From contig JACQUX010000017.1 of NCBI GenBank assembly GCA_016210045.1, positions 84,754 to 148,753 on the forward strand: a stretch of 64,000 nucleotides of DNA, given 5' to 3'. The translations under genes were made by a program, and so were the position numbers. Shown piece by piece: positions 51,828 through 60,711 of the stretch; the first letter of the stretch is position 1, and the number at the start of each line of letters is the position of its first letter. Below the pieces are notes generated by a model. It was not told where the DNA came from. It made no database searches and saw nothing but the letters and a program-made list of their open reading frames with translations. The stretch comes from Deltaproteobacteria bacterium. GTDB taxonomy: Bacteria > UBA10199 > GCA-002796325 > JACPFF01.

Positions 51828-53147
51828 ATGTCCGCACCGCAGACACCACGTCTCGTTACCGCCCTACCGGGCCCGCAGGCCGCGGCATGGCTGGCACGCG
51901 ACCATGCCGCTGTTTCTCCGTCGTACACGCGAGACTACCCGCTGGTCGTGGCGCGGGGCGAGGGCTGTTGGATCGACGACGTCGACGGTAACCGCTTTCT
52001 CGACTGTACGGCCGGTATTGCCGTGACGTCCACCGGCCATTGTCACCCGCGCGTGGTGGCCGCGATTCGCGATCAAGCTGAACGCCTCATTCATATGTCG
52101 GGGACCGATTTCTACTACACCCCGCAGATCGAACTGGCCGAACGATTGGCAAAGTCTGCGCCCGGAACGGCGCCGAAGAAGGTTTTTTTCTGTAACAGCG
52201 GCGCCGAGGCGGTGGAAGGCGCGATCAAACTGGCGCGCTATGCCACACGTCGGGAAAAAATCATCGGCTTCTTTGGGGCCTTTCATGGCCGCTCACTTGG
52301 CGCGCTGTCCGTGACTGCCAGCAAAGCGATCCAGCGCGAGGGTTTCTCGCCGCTGTTGCCCGGCGTCGTGCATGCGCCGTATCCGGACGCATATCGTGCT
52401 CCGTTCGGCGCAAACGCCGAGGCGTACGCCACCTGGTGTATCGAATGGATCCGCGATCGCCTGTTCACGACGATTGCCGCGCCGAAGGAAGTGGCGGCGA
52501 TCCTCGTGGAACCGATCCAAGGCGAAGGTGGCTACGTCGTGCCGCCCGCAAACTTTCTCCCTGCACTCCGCGCGTTGTGCGATCAACACGGCATCCTACT
52601 GATCGCCGACGAAATTCAGTGCGGCATGGGGCGGATCGGAAAACTCTGGGCCTGTGAATATGACGGTCTGGTTCCCGACATCCTTGTAACGGCGAAAGGG
52701 ATCGCGTCCGGCCTGCCGCTCGGCGCGATCATCAGCCGCGCCGACGCGATGCAGTGGCCGCCGGGGGCGCACGCTTCTACATTCGGCGGTAATCCGATCG
52801 CCTGTGCCGCGGCGCTGACGACGCTCGATTTGTTGCAGGAAACCCTGATTGCGAACGCGGCGGCGCAGGGGGAATATCTGTTGGCGCAGTTGCGGGCGTT
52901 GCAAGTCAAGGCCCCGCTGATCGGGGATGTGCGCGGGCGCGGGTTGATGGTCGCCGTCGAGTTGGTGCGGGATCGTGCCACGAAAGAACGCGCGACGACC
53001 GAACGCAACGCGATCATCCAACGCGCATTTCAACGCGGACTGTTGTTGCTCGGCTGCGGCGCGAACGGGATTCGTTTCTGTCCGCCGCTCACCATTACCC
53101 GTCAGGAGCTGGATGTCGCGTTGCAAATCTTTGCGGAGTCTTTATGA
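51828..53147 (+). CDS. Class III aminotransferase (GabT / acetylornithine aminotransferase-like)
   Basis: This 439-residue PLP enzyme has the fold-type-I landmarks: CTAGIAVTSTGH, NSGAEAVEGAIKLAR, the cofactor-binding IADEIQCGMGR, and the catalytic Lys in VTAKGIASGLPLGA. It is closest in pattern to 4-aminobutyrate/5-aminovalerate aminotransferases. The ATG immediately follows a terminator T-run and has no ribosome site, so the start is uncertain. Its stop overlaps the aldehyde dehydrogenase ATG (ATGA), so the two work together, probably in omega-amino-acid breakdown. Confidence 0.88.
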   Translation: MSAPQTPRLVTALPGPQAAAWLARDHAAVSPSYTRDYPLVVARGEGCWIDDVDGNRFLDCTAGIAVTSTGHCHPRVVAAIRDQAERLIHMSGTDFYYTPQIELAERLAKSAPGTAPKKVFFCNSGAEAVEGAIKLARYATRREKIIGFFGAFHGRSLGALSVTASKAIQREGFSPLLPGVVHAPYPDAYRAPFGANAEAYATWCIEWIRDRLFTTIAAPKEVAAILVEPIQGEGGYVVPPANFLPALRALCDQHGILLIADEIQCGMGRIGKLWACEYDGLVPDILVTAKGIASGLPLGAIISRADAMQWPPGAHASTFGGNPIACAAALTTLDLLQETLIANAAAQGEYLLAQLRALQVKAPLIGDVRGRGLMVAVELVRDRATKERATTERNAIIQRAFQRGLLLLGCGANGIRFCPPLTITRQELDVALQIFAESL

Positions 53148-54703
53148 GCGCATCGACAGGCATCGCGTGGTGGTCGGGTGAGACCGTTGAAACCAGTCGC
53201 GAACAATTCCCTTCAACGAATCCAGCCCGAATTGCCGACACGCTTGGTACTTTCGGGATCGCGTCGCGCGAACAAATTGCGAAGGCCGTCGAGCGGGCGC
53301 GCAGTGCCTGGACGCAGTGGAAACGAGTGCCGGCGCCGGTGCGGGCCGGGGTCATCGCGAATTTCGGGCGGCTGTTGCAAGAAAACAAAGAGGCGCTGTC
53401 TTGTTGTGTCACGCGCGAAATGGGAAAGCCGATCCGCGAGGCGCGCGGCGACGTCCAGGAAGCCATCGACACCTGTAACTTTTTCGTCAGCGAAGGGCGG
53501 CGCTTGTACGGCATGACCGTTCCGTCCGAAATGTCGCGCAAGGAACTCTTTACGTATCGCCGCCCGATTGGCGTCTTTGCGTGCATCACGGCGGGGAACT
53601 TTCCCGTCGCGGTGCCGTCGTGGTATTTCATTCCGGCGCTGGTGGCGGGCAATGTCTGTCTCTGGAAACCGTCGGACGATACGCCGCTGACCGCGTACTA
53701 CTTTACTCAGCTGATGCACAAGGCCGGGTGTCCCGCCGGCGTCTTCCAAACGGTATGGGGCGGCGGCGCCGATTCTACCGGCGAATGGCTGATCGACCAC
53801 GTCGATCGCGGCGGAATCGACAAGTTCGGATTCACCGGGTCCTCCGAAGTGGGGCGGCGCATCGGCGAGCGCTGCGGGCGGAATTTGCAAGTCCCATGTC
53901 TCGAGCTCGGCGGCAAAAATCCGTTGGTCGTGATGGACGACGCGAATCTGGCGCTCGCCGTGGACGGCGCACTCTGGTCCGGCTTCGGCACGGCCGGCCA
54001 ACGCTGCACCAGCCTCGGGAATCTGATCCTCCACGAACGCATTCGAGAACCGTTCCTGGCGCAGCTGTTGGAACGCGTCCGCGCGATCCAAATCGGTGAC
54101 CCAACCGACGAAGCGGTGTTCTACGGGCCCGTAATCGGCGAACGATTGCTCCGCAATCACCAGCGACACCTCGACACCCTTATCCAGCCGCATCACCGCG
54201 TGCTCACGACGCCGACCGGACGCTTGACGAAACAGCAGCCGTGGGCCCAGTGGCGGGGCGGCTCGCCCGACGACGGCTGGTTTGTCGCCCCGACGATCGT
54301 CGACGGCGTCCGTCCCGACGATGCGATTTACGCTACTGAAACGTTCGGGCCGTTGTTCAACGTCTTGACGTGTCGCGACCTCGACGAGGCCATTCGATTG
54401 GCGAACGGGACCGGCTACGGGCTGTCGTCCGCGCTGTACACCAACACGCCGGCGTCGGTGTATCAGTGGAAAGAAGAAATTACGGCCGGGATGACGAGCA
54501 TCAATAATTCCACGACCGGCGCCGAGGCCCATTTGCCGTTCGGTGGCAATGGGCGATCGGGGAACGGGGCGCGCCAATCCGGTGTGTGGGTCATCGACCA
54601 ATTCACGCGTTGGCAAGCGGTCAATTGGGACATGAGCGGGCAATTGCAGCTGGCCCAAATCGACACCGGCTATATGGCGGCCGACCTCGGCTACCGCCTT
54701 TAA
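53144..54703 (+). CDS. Aldehyde dehydrogenase, aminoadipate-semialdehyde (ALDH7)-like
   Basis: The 519-residue enzyme has the NAD-binding FTGSSEVG, the catalytic Glu in LELGGKNP and catalytic Cys in GTAGQRCTS, as in ALDH7-type enzymes of lysine breakdown. It is translationally coupled to the aminotransferase, which would produce its semialdehyde substrate. A C-terminal block, INNSTTGAEAHLPFGGNGRSGNG, matches the ALDH7 substrate-binding tail. Confidence 0.9.
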   Translation: MSASTGIAWWSGETVETSREQFPSTNPARIADTLGTFGIASREQIAKAVERARSAWTQWKRVPAPVRAGVIANFGRLLQENKEALSCCVTREMGKPIREARGDVQEAIDTCNFFVSEGRRLYGMTVPSEMSRKELFTYRRPIGVFACITAGNFPVAVPSWYFIPALVAGNVCLWKPSDDTPLTAYYFTQLMHKAGCPAGVFQTVWGGGADSTGEWLIDHVDRGGIDKFGFTGSSEVGRRIGERCGRNLQVPCLELGGKNPLVVMDDANLALAVDGALWSGFGTAGQRCTSLGNLILHERIREPFLAQLLERVRAIQIGDPTDEAVFYGPVIGERLLRNHQRHLDTLIQPHHRVLTTPTGRLTKQQPWAQWRGGSPDDGWFVAPTIVDGVRPDDAIYATETFGPLFNVLTCRDLDEAIRLANGTGYGLSSALYTNTPASVYQWKEEITAGMTSINNSTTGAEAHLPFGGNGRSGNGARQSGVWVIDQFTRWQAVNWDMSGQLQLAQIDTGYMAADLGYRL

Positions 54704-54724
54704 GTTTCGCGGATTGGATAACGC

Positions 54725-56287
54725 ATGCAATTTCGTCTGATGTTGGACCGGGATCAAGTCGATCAATGTCGCAAGGGGGCCCGGGAACTCGCCAAACATA
54801 TTCATCGGTACGTCGATCGGCACACCAGCGAATCGGTCGAAGTCGCCACGTTGCGCTCGCTCGGCGTGACCGGCGATCACCAAGGCCAGACGTTGGCCGC
54901 GGCGGTCGTCGAAAAAATCGGCAAAGAACGGCTCCGCGAAGGCGCGGCCTATTGGCTGGGCGCCGTGATGGCGACCAAACAGTGCGACGTCGCGAAGGCG
55001 GCGCATCAGCTGGTCCGCGACGGCTGCCCGGATTCGCGGCAAACGCGGTTGCCGCACGCCGAAATCCGCCAAGTCACCAAGGCCGCGCTGCAACCGTTTC
55101 AGCACACGTGCGAACAGGCCGCGCGGCGCCGCGTTGGCACCACCAACCCACGCCGCCGCACTACGGCCGTCGAATCGTGGTTGACCGTCGCGAGTGGCGA
55201 CGGCGCCGCAGACGTCCGCTTAGTCGCCGAATTGGCAAGCGGCCAAGCGACGGGCGCCGTGCTGCATCCGCCGTTTGCGACCAAGATCGCCGGACTGACC
55301 GCCAAGCCGCGCGGCTGGCGCAATCACTACGCAGTGCTCGATGTCGTGAAAAAATGTGCCCATGCCGTCGAGATGCACGCCGAGCGGCGCCAGAAGGCCC
55401 CGTTTGCGTTCGTGCTCGGTGGTTGTGGAGCGGCTACGCTCGAAGCGGTCACGGCCAGTGTTGCGACCGAACTCACTGGCGTGGAATTCGATCTCCTGAC
55501 CGCAGCGCGTTGTCACGGACTGCATTTCAAACGGGCATTAGTCGATCAACAATTTCTCTACCGGATCTGCGGCAAGTCTGGAATCGGGCTGCTCGTCGCC
55601 GGTGACGGCTGGCGCGCCGTTGCGGATGGCTACGCGTACGGACACGAGTTGGTGCTCGGACATATGCTGATCGAGGCGTTGGCCACAATGGCCGGCGTGC
55701 CGTTCGAAGGCATCGTCGCGCGGCTCGCGCCGGTCTTGAAAGAGGGCGAGGGTGCGCGCAGCGATCGCGTGGCGCATGAACTGGCGCACCTTCAAGTCGA
55801 ACGCGAACTTTTTCCCCAAGCCCCTCTGTTCATGGCCTGTGCCGCCACGACGCCCGATCCATGCGGCTTGCATGCGACGCTCGCCGTGTTGTGCGGTCTC
55901 GATGGCGCGATCGTCGACACTCTTACCGCGAAGAAAGTGGAGCAACAGCGATTGCACGCCGCGCGCGAACACATCGACGCGATTTGGCGCCACGGCGGCG
56001 ATGTGGCCGAAGAATTGACGTATATCCCGAACGGCAAGATCCATCGGCGCGCCCACACCATCCTGGAGAAAATGCAAAAGACGTTGCAACAGCTCCAACG
56101 ACGCGATCTGCTCAAACTCGGCGGCGACGAACCGGCTCCGGGACTTTTTGCCATCCCCGATAGCGGTGTCGGACTCGACGGCGTGCTGCAAAAACATAAG
56201 TATTACTGGAATCCGTTGGAAGAGTGGTTGTTGAAGGCCAACGCACGCTCGCACGACGAAGCGGATCTGGAAAGCGGCGCGGCGTAG
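54725..56287 (+). CDS. Orphan lysine 5,6-aminomutase alpha-subunit-like protein
   Basis: The 520-residue product matches KamD in length and at both ends. The N-terminal helix pattern is KGARELAKHIHRYVDRHT-x-SVE, and the C-terminal GVGLDGVLQKHKYYWNPLEEWLL corresponds to KamD's GLNGVVSKDEQYYNPFVELML. The middle barrel is diverged. In lysine 5,6-aminomutase the beta subunit (KamE) binds B12 and PLP; no such gene is in the window. It may have a partner elsewhere or have taken on another role. It lies 21 bp after the aldehyde dehydrogenase, fitting amino-acid breakdown. Confidence 0.65.
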   Translation: MQFRLMLDRDQVDQCRKGARELAKHIHRYVDRHTSESVEVATLRSLGVTGDHQGQTLAAAVVEKIGKERLREGAAYWLGAVMATKQCDVAKAAHQLVRDGCPDSRQTRLPHAEIRQVTKAALQPFQHTCEQAARRRVGTTNPRRRTTAVESWLTVASGDGAADVRLVAELASGQATGAVLHPPFATKIAGLTAKPRGWRNHYAVLDVVKKCAHAVEMHAERRQKAPFAFVLGGCGAATLEAVTASVATELTGVEFDLLTAARCHGLHFKRALVDQQFLYRICGKSGIGLLVAGDGWRAVADGYAYGHELVLGHMLIEALATMAGVPFEGIVARLAPVLKEGEGARSDRVAHELAHLQVERELFPQAPLFMACAATTPDPCGLHATLAVLCGLDGAIVDTLTAKKVEQQRLHAAREHIDAIWRHGGDVAEELTYIPNGKIHRRAHTILEKMQKTLQQLQRRDLLKLGGDEPAPGLFAIPDSGVGLDGVLQKHKYYWNPLEEWLLKANARSHDEADLESGAA

Positions 56288-56302
56288 TCAGACGATATTC
56301 TT

Positions 56303-57232
56303 ATGCCCGGTATCGGCGTCGTGATGAATCCGCATTCCCGCAGTAATCGCCGCAATCCCGGGCGATTGAAGCGTCTCGCGTTCATCGTCGGCGACAAGGG
56401 GTCCTGTCATGCCACGCAGGATGTCTTCGATCTCGAACAAGTCGCCGGCGAATTCGCTGCACGCGAAGTGGAAATCCTCGGTATCAGCGGCGGCGATGGC
56501 ACCGTCCACCACACCATTTCCACGTTCATTCAAGTTTATGGTGCGCGGCCTTTGCCGATGATCGCATTGCTGCGTGGCGGAACGGTCAACAACGTCGCTG
56601 GGGCGGTGGGCGTGCGCGGCACGCCGGAGTCGGTGCTCTCCCGTCTGATCCTCAAATATCATGAAGGCGCGCCGTTCGTGACCACGCCGGTACATTGTCT
56701 GGATGTGAACGGTAAATACGGTTTCCTGTTCGGCAATGGCTTAGCCGTCAACTTCATCGGCGAATATATTCGCCTTGGCGAAGGCGGCGGCCCGACTGTC
56801 GCGTGGCTGATGGCGCATTCCATCGGTTCCGCCATCCTGAACAGCCCGTATTTTCTGAAGTTGGCCCGGCGCTACGACGCCACCGTCACCGTCGACGGGA
56901 AAATATGGCCGTTCAAAAATTACACCGTCATTAATGCCGGCACCGTCGAACCGTTCGGCTTCGGCTTCAAACCGTTTCCCCGCGCGCGCGAACGTGCCGG
57001 GCACTTCCACTTGCTCGCCACATCCATGCTGCCGCGCCAGATCCTGCACAGCTTCGCGACCATTTGGGGTGGTAAACCGATCCGCTCCGAACACGCGCTC
57101 GACGATATTGCGCAACAGGTCGAGATCCAACTCGCCAAACCCGCTCCGTACATGATCGACGGTGAATTCTATCCGGCCGTGGATCGGTTGCATCTCCGCT
57201 GCGGCCCGGCACTCACGATGATTAGGGAGTAG
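56303..57232 (+). CDS. Diacylglycerol-kinase-family lipid kinase
   Basis: The 309-residue protein has the nucleotide motif GISGGDGTVHHT and LLRGGTVNNVAG, typical of the DAGK/sphingosine-kinase family, with a C-terminal beta domain. It probably phosphorylates a lipid or lipid-like molecule. It starts 15 bp after the KamD-like gene and its end overlaps the convergent murU gene by 11 bp. Confidence 0.82.
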   Translation: MPGIGVVMNPHSRSNRRNPGRLKRLAFIVGDKGSCHATQDVFDLEQVAGEFAAREVEILGISGGDGTVHHTISTFIQVYGARPLPMIALLRGGTVNNVAGAVGVRGTPESVLSRLILKYHEGAPFVTTPVHCLDVNGKYGFLFGNGLAVNFIGEYIRLGEGGGPTVAWLMAHSIGSAILNSPYFLKLARRYDATVTVDGKIWPFKNYTVINAGTVEPFGFGFKPFPRARERAGHFHLLATSMLPRQILHSFATIWGGKPIRSEHALDDIAQQVEIQLAKPAPYMIDGEFYPAVDRLHLRCGPALTMIRE

Positions 57233-57941
57233 CGGTCGCCGCCCAGACTTGCGCGGCGGCGTATCGTTCGGGTGTGCCGACGTCGTTCCAATAACCACGA
57301 TACCAATACGTCTGGATGACCGTGTTCGCTGCCAGCAACGGTTTCAGTCCGTCGGCGACCAGGCAGGCCGGACGTTGTGATGGGAGTTGTTGCAGCAACG
57401 TGGCCGTGCCGACCATGACGCCGGTGTAATGATGCGCGCCGTGCCCGAACGCGCGCAGCCGTCCTTGGCCATCGCAGGCCAGCGCGGTGTAATGCTCACC
57501 CGGTTCCAACGCGCGGACGACCAATGTTGCCGCAGCCCCCGGAGTCGCGCGATGGGTGGCGATCAGATCCGCCAAATCCAGTTGGATCAACGTATCGGCA
57601 TTCATCAACACGAACGGCTCGCCGCGAAAAAATTCCAGTACCTGTCGTACGCCGCCGCCGGTGCCTAAAATTTGCGGCTCCAGCGAAAAATGGGCACGCA
57701 GTCCAAACGCCGATCCGTCGCCGACATGGGAGCGAATCGCTTCAGGCAGATAATGCAAATTGATCATCACGTCGCGCACGCCACCGGCCGCCAGTTGCGC
57801 CAACGCCCGATCCAGCAACGGTTTATCGCCGACCGGCAGCAGCGGCTTCGGTACGCGATCCGTCAGCGGGCGCAATCGCGTGCCGAGCCCCGCTGCCAAG
57901 ACCATCGCACGCGTGATGTTAAGTCCGCCATTCTGGGACAT
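57222..57941 (-). CDS. murU: MurNAc-1-phosphate uridylyltransferase-like (MurU)
   Basis: This encodes 239 residues with the sugar-nucleotidyltransferase opening AMVLAAGLGTRLRPLTDRVPKPLLPVGDKPL, then INLHYLPEAI, GTGGGVRQ, MNADTL and YWNDVGTPERY. The combination with the adjacent kinase gene is the AmgK-MurU pair, which recycles MurNAc to UDP-MurNAc without the usual early Mur steps. Its start overlaps the kinase stop. Confidence 0.85.
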   Translation of the reverse strand: MSQNGGLNITRAMVLAAGLGTRLRPLTDRVPKPLLPVGDKPLLDRALAQLAAGGVRDVMINLHYLPEAIRSHVGDGSAFGLRAHFSLEPQILGTGGGVRQVLEFFRGEPFVLMNADTLIQLDLADLIATHRATPGAAATLVVRALEPGEHYTALACDGQGRLRAFGHGAHHYTGVMVGTATLLQQLPSQRPACLVADGLKPLLAANTVIQTYWYRGYWNDVGTPERYAAAQVWAATATP

Positions 57942-59004
57942 ACGGGGTCAGCGCCTCCAGAAACTGTGCATATTCGGGCAATCGCAGTAGCGCCGCGCGG
58001 ACGTATTGCAGCGACGTCGGAATGAACGGAAGAAAATTGGGATTCCCTTTCACTTGGTCGATATACACGAACCGTCCTGCATCTTTCATTTTGCGTTGTA
58101 CCGTCACCAGATCGAAATCGTGTCGTGTTGTTGGGACTGCGCGATCGGTTGCCTGTGCGTAGTAGGCTACGAGTGTGTCGACTTCCTCCGCCGCCAACGC
58201 GATGTACGAATCGCGCAACAACGCCACGAGGTCGTAAATATAGGGCCCGACGAGCGCATCTTGAAAATCGATCATTACGATCTCGTCGCCCCGCAGCATT
58301 AAGTTGCGACTCTGAAAATCGCGATGCGTGAAGCCGTGCGGCATCGTCGCAATCGTCTGAACCATGTCGTGCGTGCAGTCGGCAAACAGTTGGCGCACCG
58401 ATGCGGGCGGCATGATGCCTCGTGCCACTAATGCAAACTCCCAAAAATGGTCAAACTCCCAATGGAGCAATGCTGCGTCGAACGTGCGTTGGAAGGCCAC
58501 GCACGCGGTTGGATCCCGTCCCGTCATGCGTTGTTGTAACCGCACTAGTACGTCGATGGCGCGCCGGTACCACGCCGCGCGATCCCGGCCTCCATCGGCC
58601 GTTACGGCCGTTGCCAGCAATCGATCGCCGAGGTCTTCCAGCACGATCCACCGTTCCGGCAAATGCACATGCAGGATCCGCGGTACCGCCAGTCCACACG
58701 ATGCTAACACGCGCGCAATTTCGAGGAACGGAGGTTCCGCCAGCGTCCCGCGAAAATTCGTGATCTCTTCCGATGCGCTGGCCGCTCCTGCCGGCATTAC
58801 CATCAGAATCTGCGTCGTACCGTCGTCGAGCGCGGCGCGAAAGTACTGACGCGCCGACGCATCGCCCATCAACTTGGTGAAATCGCGCACCGCCGGCAAC
58901 CGCTGCGCTGCGCGCCACGCTGCAAAGCGCGCTCGTAGCGTTTCTGGCGTCTCCGCTTCAAGGCGTGACGGTGAGGGTCTGTTCGGTGTTGCTGATGTTG
59001 TCAT
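57919..59004 (-). CDS. amgK: N-acetylmuramate/N-acetylglucosamine kinase-like (AmgK)
   Basis: The ~361-residue product is an aminoglycoside-phosphotransferase-fold kinase with the catalytic HRDFQSRNLML and metal-binding IDFQDAL. It ends in the AmgK-like VKGNPNFLPFIP region. AmgK phosphorylates MurNAc/GlcNAc at the anomeric carbon, and MurU, encoded next, uses the product. The start overlaps the preceding small lipoprotein gene by ~47 bp. Confidence 0.83.
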   Translation of the reverse strand: MTTSATPNRPSPSRLEAETPETLRARFAAWRAAQRLPAVRDFTKLMGDASARQYFRAALDDGTTQILMVMPAGAASASEEITNFRGTLAEPPFLEIARVLASCGLAVPRILHVHLPERWIVLEDLGDRLLATAVTADGGRDRAAWYRRAIDVLVRLQQRMTGRDPTACVAFQRTFDAALLHWEFDHFWEFALVARGIMPPASVRQLFADCTHDMVQTIATMPHGFTHRDFQSRNLMLRGDEIVMIDFQDALVGPYIYDLVALLRDSYIALAAEEVDTLVAYYAQATDRAVPTTRHDFDLVTVQRKMKDAGRFVYIDQVKGNPNFLPFIPTSLQYVRAALLRLPEYAQFLEALTPYVPEWRT

Positions 59005-59353
59005 ACACAATCACTCCGATCACATGCGAACCGACCGTTAGTGTGCTCGGCACCTGAAAGGTCAGCTGCTCCAATTCTGTTCCCGCCGGCGCCGCTGCGA
59101 CCCCATACGTATCGGCTGCCACGGCGACATCATCCATCACGACGACGTTGTCATTGGGAATTGCGGAATATCCAAACCCGATGATCGTGACCGTATCGCC
59201 CGCGCGCGCGACCGTCGGCGTGATCCGCGCAATGTACGGTTCGAGCTGCAATGGTACCGCTTCATCGAATGCAAATGTCGGCTGTTCCCCATCTCCGCAT
59301 CCGCCACCGCAGAGCCCGAATGTGAGTGCTAGTATTACCCCAAGCCGCCGCAT
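58958..59353 (-). CDS. IPT/TIG-domain lipoprotein
   Basis: This encodes 131 residues with a signal sequence ending GLCGGGC, a likely lipidation site. One immunoglobulin-like TIG domain follows (ITPTVARAGDTVTIIGFGYSA). It is presumably anchored in the cell envelope. Its 3' end overlaps amgK, and its start overlaps the end of the next unknown gene. Function unknown. Confidence 0.65.
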   Translation of the reverse strand: MRRLGVILALTFGLCGGGCGDGEQPTFAFDEAVPLQLEPYIARITPTVARAGDTVTIIGFGYSAIPNDNVVVMDDVAVAADTYGVAAAPAGTELEQLTFQVPSTLTVGSHVIGVIVYDNISNTEQTLTVTP

Positions 59354-60027
59354 GCGCGGCCCATACCGGAGCGATCAATGGAATGCAATGAGTCACTAGC
59401 CACCAGCCACCGCAGTTTTTGCCAATGCGTTAGCCGATAAAAGGCGCGGGCGCGCTGCACGGCTGGCTCTTGCGTGCGACACGCTGCCAACGTGTGGCAA
59501 AAGTGGTGCGCTAACGCGTTCGCGCGATGGTAGCGCTCCGCTGCTTCTGCGTCCATTCCACCGGCCAAAGCGTAATGCTCGAAGAGCGATCCCAGTAAGT
59601 CGTTGCCCGGATTCCCTTGGGCGCGGAGCCAATGTCGACAGAGCAAGTACTTGTCGATCTCGGCCTGTAACTCCAATTCCAGCAACGAACAGGGGAGTTC
59701 GTGAGACCATTTCCACCAGACACAAAGAAAATGGCTGATCCCTTCAATGGCGACGCATGCGGCGGCGAGATTGTGCTGATCCAACTGTGTTCGAGGATCT
59801 GTTTGCTGTAACCGACGAGTTACTTCCGGAGCGATATAGAGTCCGACGTCGATCCCCTCTGATTGCGGCACGAGCAACAACATTTCTGCTCGCTGAGGAT
59901 CCAGATGTGCAAACCGCGTGCAATATCGTCGATACCGCGCGCGGCTCACCAGCCATGGGGCGACGGGTGGCGCGGCATCCATTTGATAGAGCCGTGCTAA
60001 ATCGTCCGTGATTGATTGGAGGATCAT
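59335..60027 (-). CDS. Unknown helical protein
   Basis: This encodes 230 residues with no recognised motif, signal peptide or membrane segment; the chain is mostly helical with several Cys and Trp (HFLCVWWKWSHELPC). The ATG overlaps the stop of the upstream gene (ATGA), so the two proteins are probably made together and may interact. The C-terminal 18 bp overlap the TIG lipoprotein gene. Confidence 0.6.
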   Translation of the reverse strand: MILQSITDDLARLYQMDAAPPVAPWLVSRARYRRYCTRFAHLDPQRAEMLLLVPQSEGIDVGLYIAPEVTRRLQQTDPRTQLDQHNLAAACVAIEGISHFLCVWWKWSHELPCSLLELELQAEIDKYLLCRHWLRAQGNPGNDLLGSLFEHYALAGGMDAEAAERYHRANALAHHFCHTLAACRTQEPAVQRARAFYRLTHWQKLRWLVASDSLHSIDRSGMGRACGGLG

Positions 60028-60626
60028 TGTTTGACCGTAAAGCGGGATTCGGTCGGGAGTCCTTCCCGCTGCAGCAGCCGCTCTAAATGCGCACTGCCGG
60101 TCTCCAGCCAGCGCTCATAGAGGGCCAGAAGGTCCTTGTTGGATGCCCCATCGGCGCTGCTGCCCTGACGCCGCACTTCCGCCAACAGATCCACGCATAC
60201 CGCAAATTTTTCCCCTAACTCCCCGTAGATTTCTTTGAAGGTGTCGCCTCCGGTAAAACAGCTGGCGAGGCTCAAATAGGCCCCGCCGCCCATGCGGATA
60301 TAATAGTCGAGATCGACGAGTCGCCGTTGCGCGCGCTGCGGAAAGTATCCGGCGATGAACAACGACATGTCCCCGAGCCGTTTAAATTGCCGGATTCGTT
60401 CCGCCAGGTTTTCGCTGTGAATGGCCCGCTCCAACAACACGGCCAATGGCGTATCGTCGAGACGATCCTCTTCGCGGGCAAACAAATGCTCCGTTTTGCG
60501 GCATTCATTTAAGAGGTTAACGATGTAGAACTCGGAGGCCTCGGCCAGCCCGACCCGGAGGTGCGTTGCGGCCCGCTGTAGCATCTCGCGGAAATACTCC
60601 GTGAGGTTGGGACGACACTGAATCAT
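60024..60626 (-). CDS. Unknown helical protein
   Basis: This encodes 200 residues, helical and charged, without a signal peptide (AERIRQFKRLGDMSLFIAGYF, DLDYYIRMGGGAYLSLASCF). The family is not recognised. It is translationally coupled to the next gene by an ATGA overlap and is the first of the leftward run toward amgK-murU. The ATG at 60626 lacks a strong ribosome site. Confidence 0.6.
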   Translation of the reverse strand: MIQCRPNLTEYFREMLQRAATHLRVGLAEASEFYIVNLLNECRKTEHLFAREEDRLDDTPLAVLLERAIHSENLAERIRQFKRLGDMSLFIAGYFPQRAQRRLVDLDYYIRMGGGAYLSLASCFTGGDTFKEIYGELGEKFAVCVDLLAEVRRQGSSADGASNKDLLALYERWLETGSAHLERLLQREGLPTESRFTVKQ

Positions 60627-60711
60627 CGTATGTCACTTGGTTGCCGTTATTCTGCCAGCAACAAACTGTACTAATACAATGATACGGCTTTTTTCGGGAG
60701 AGCTCAAGGGG

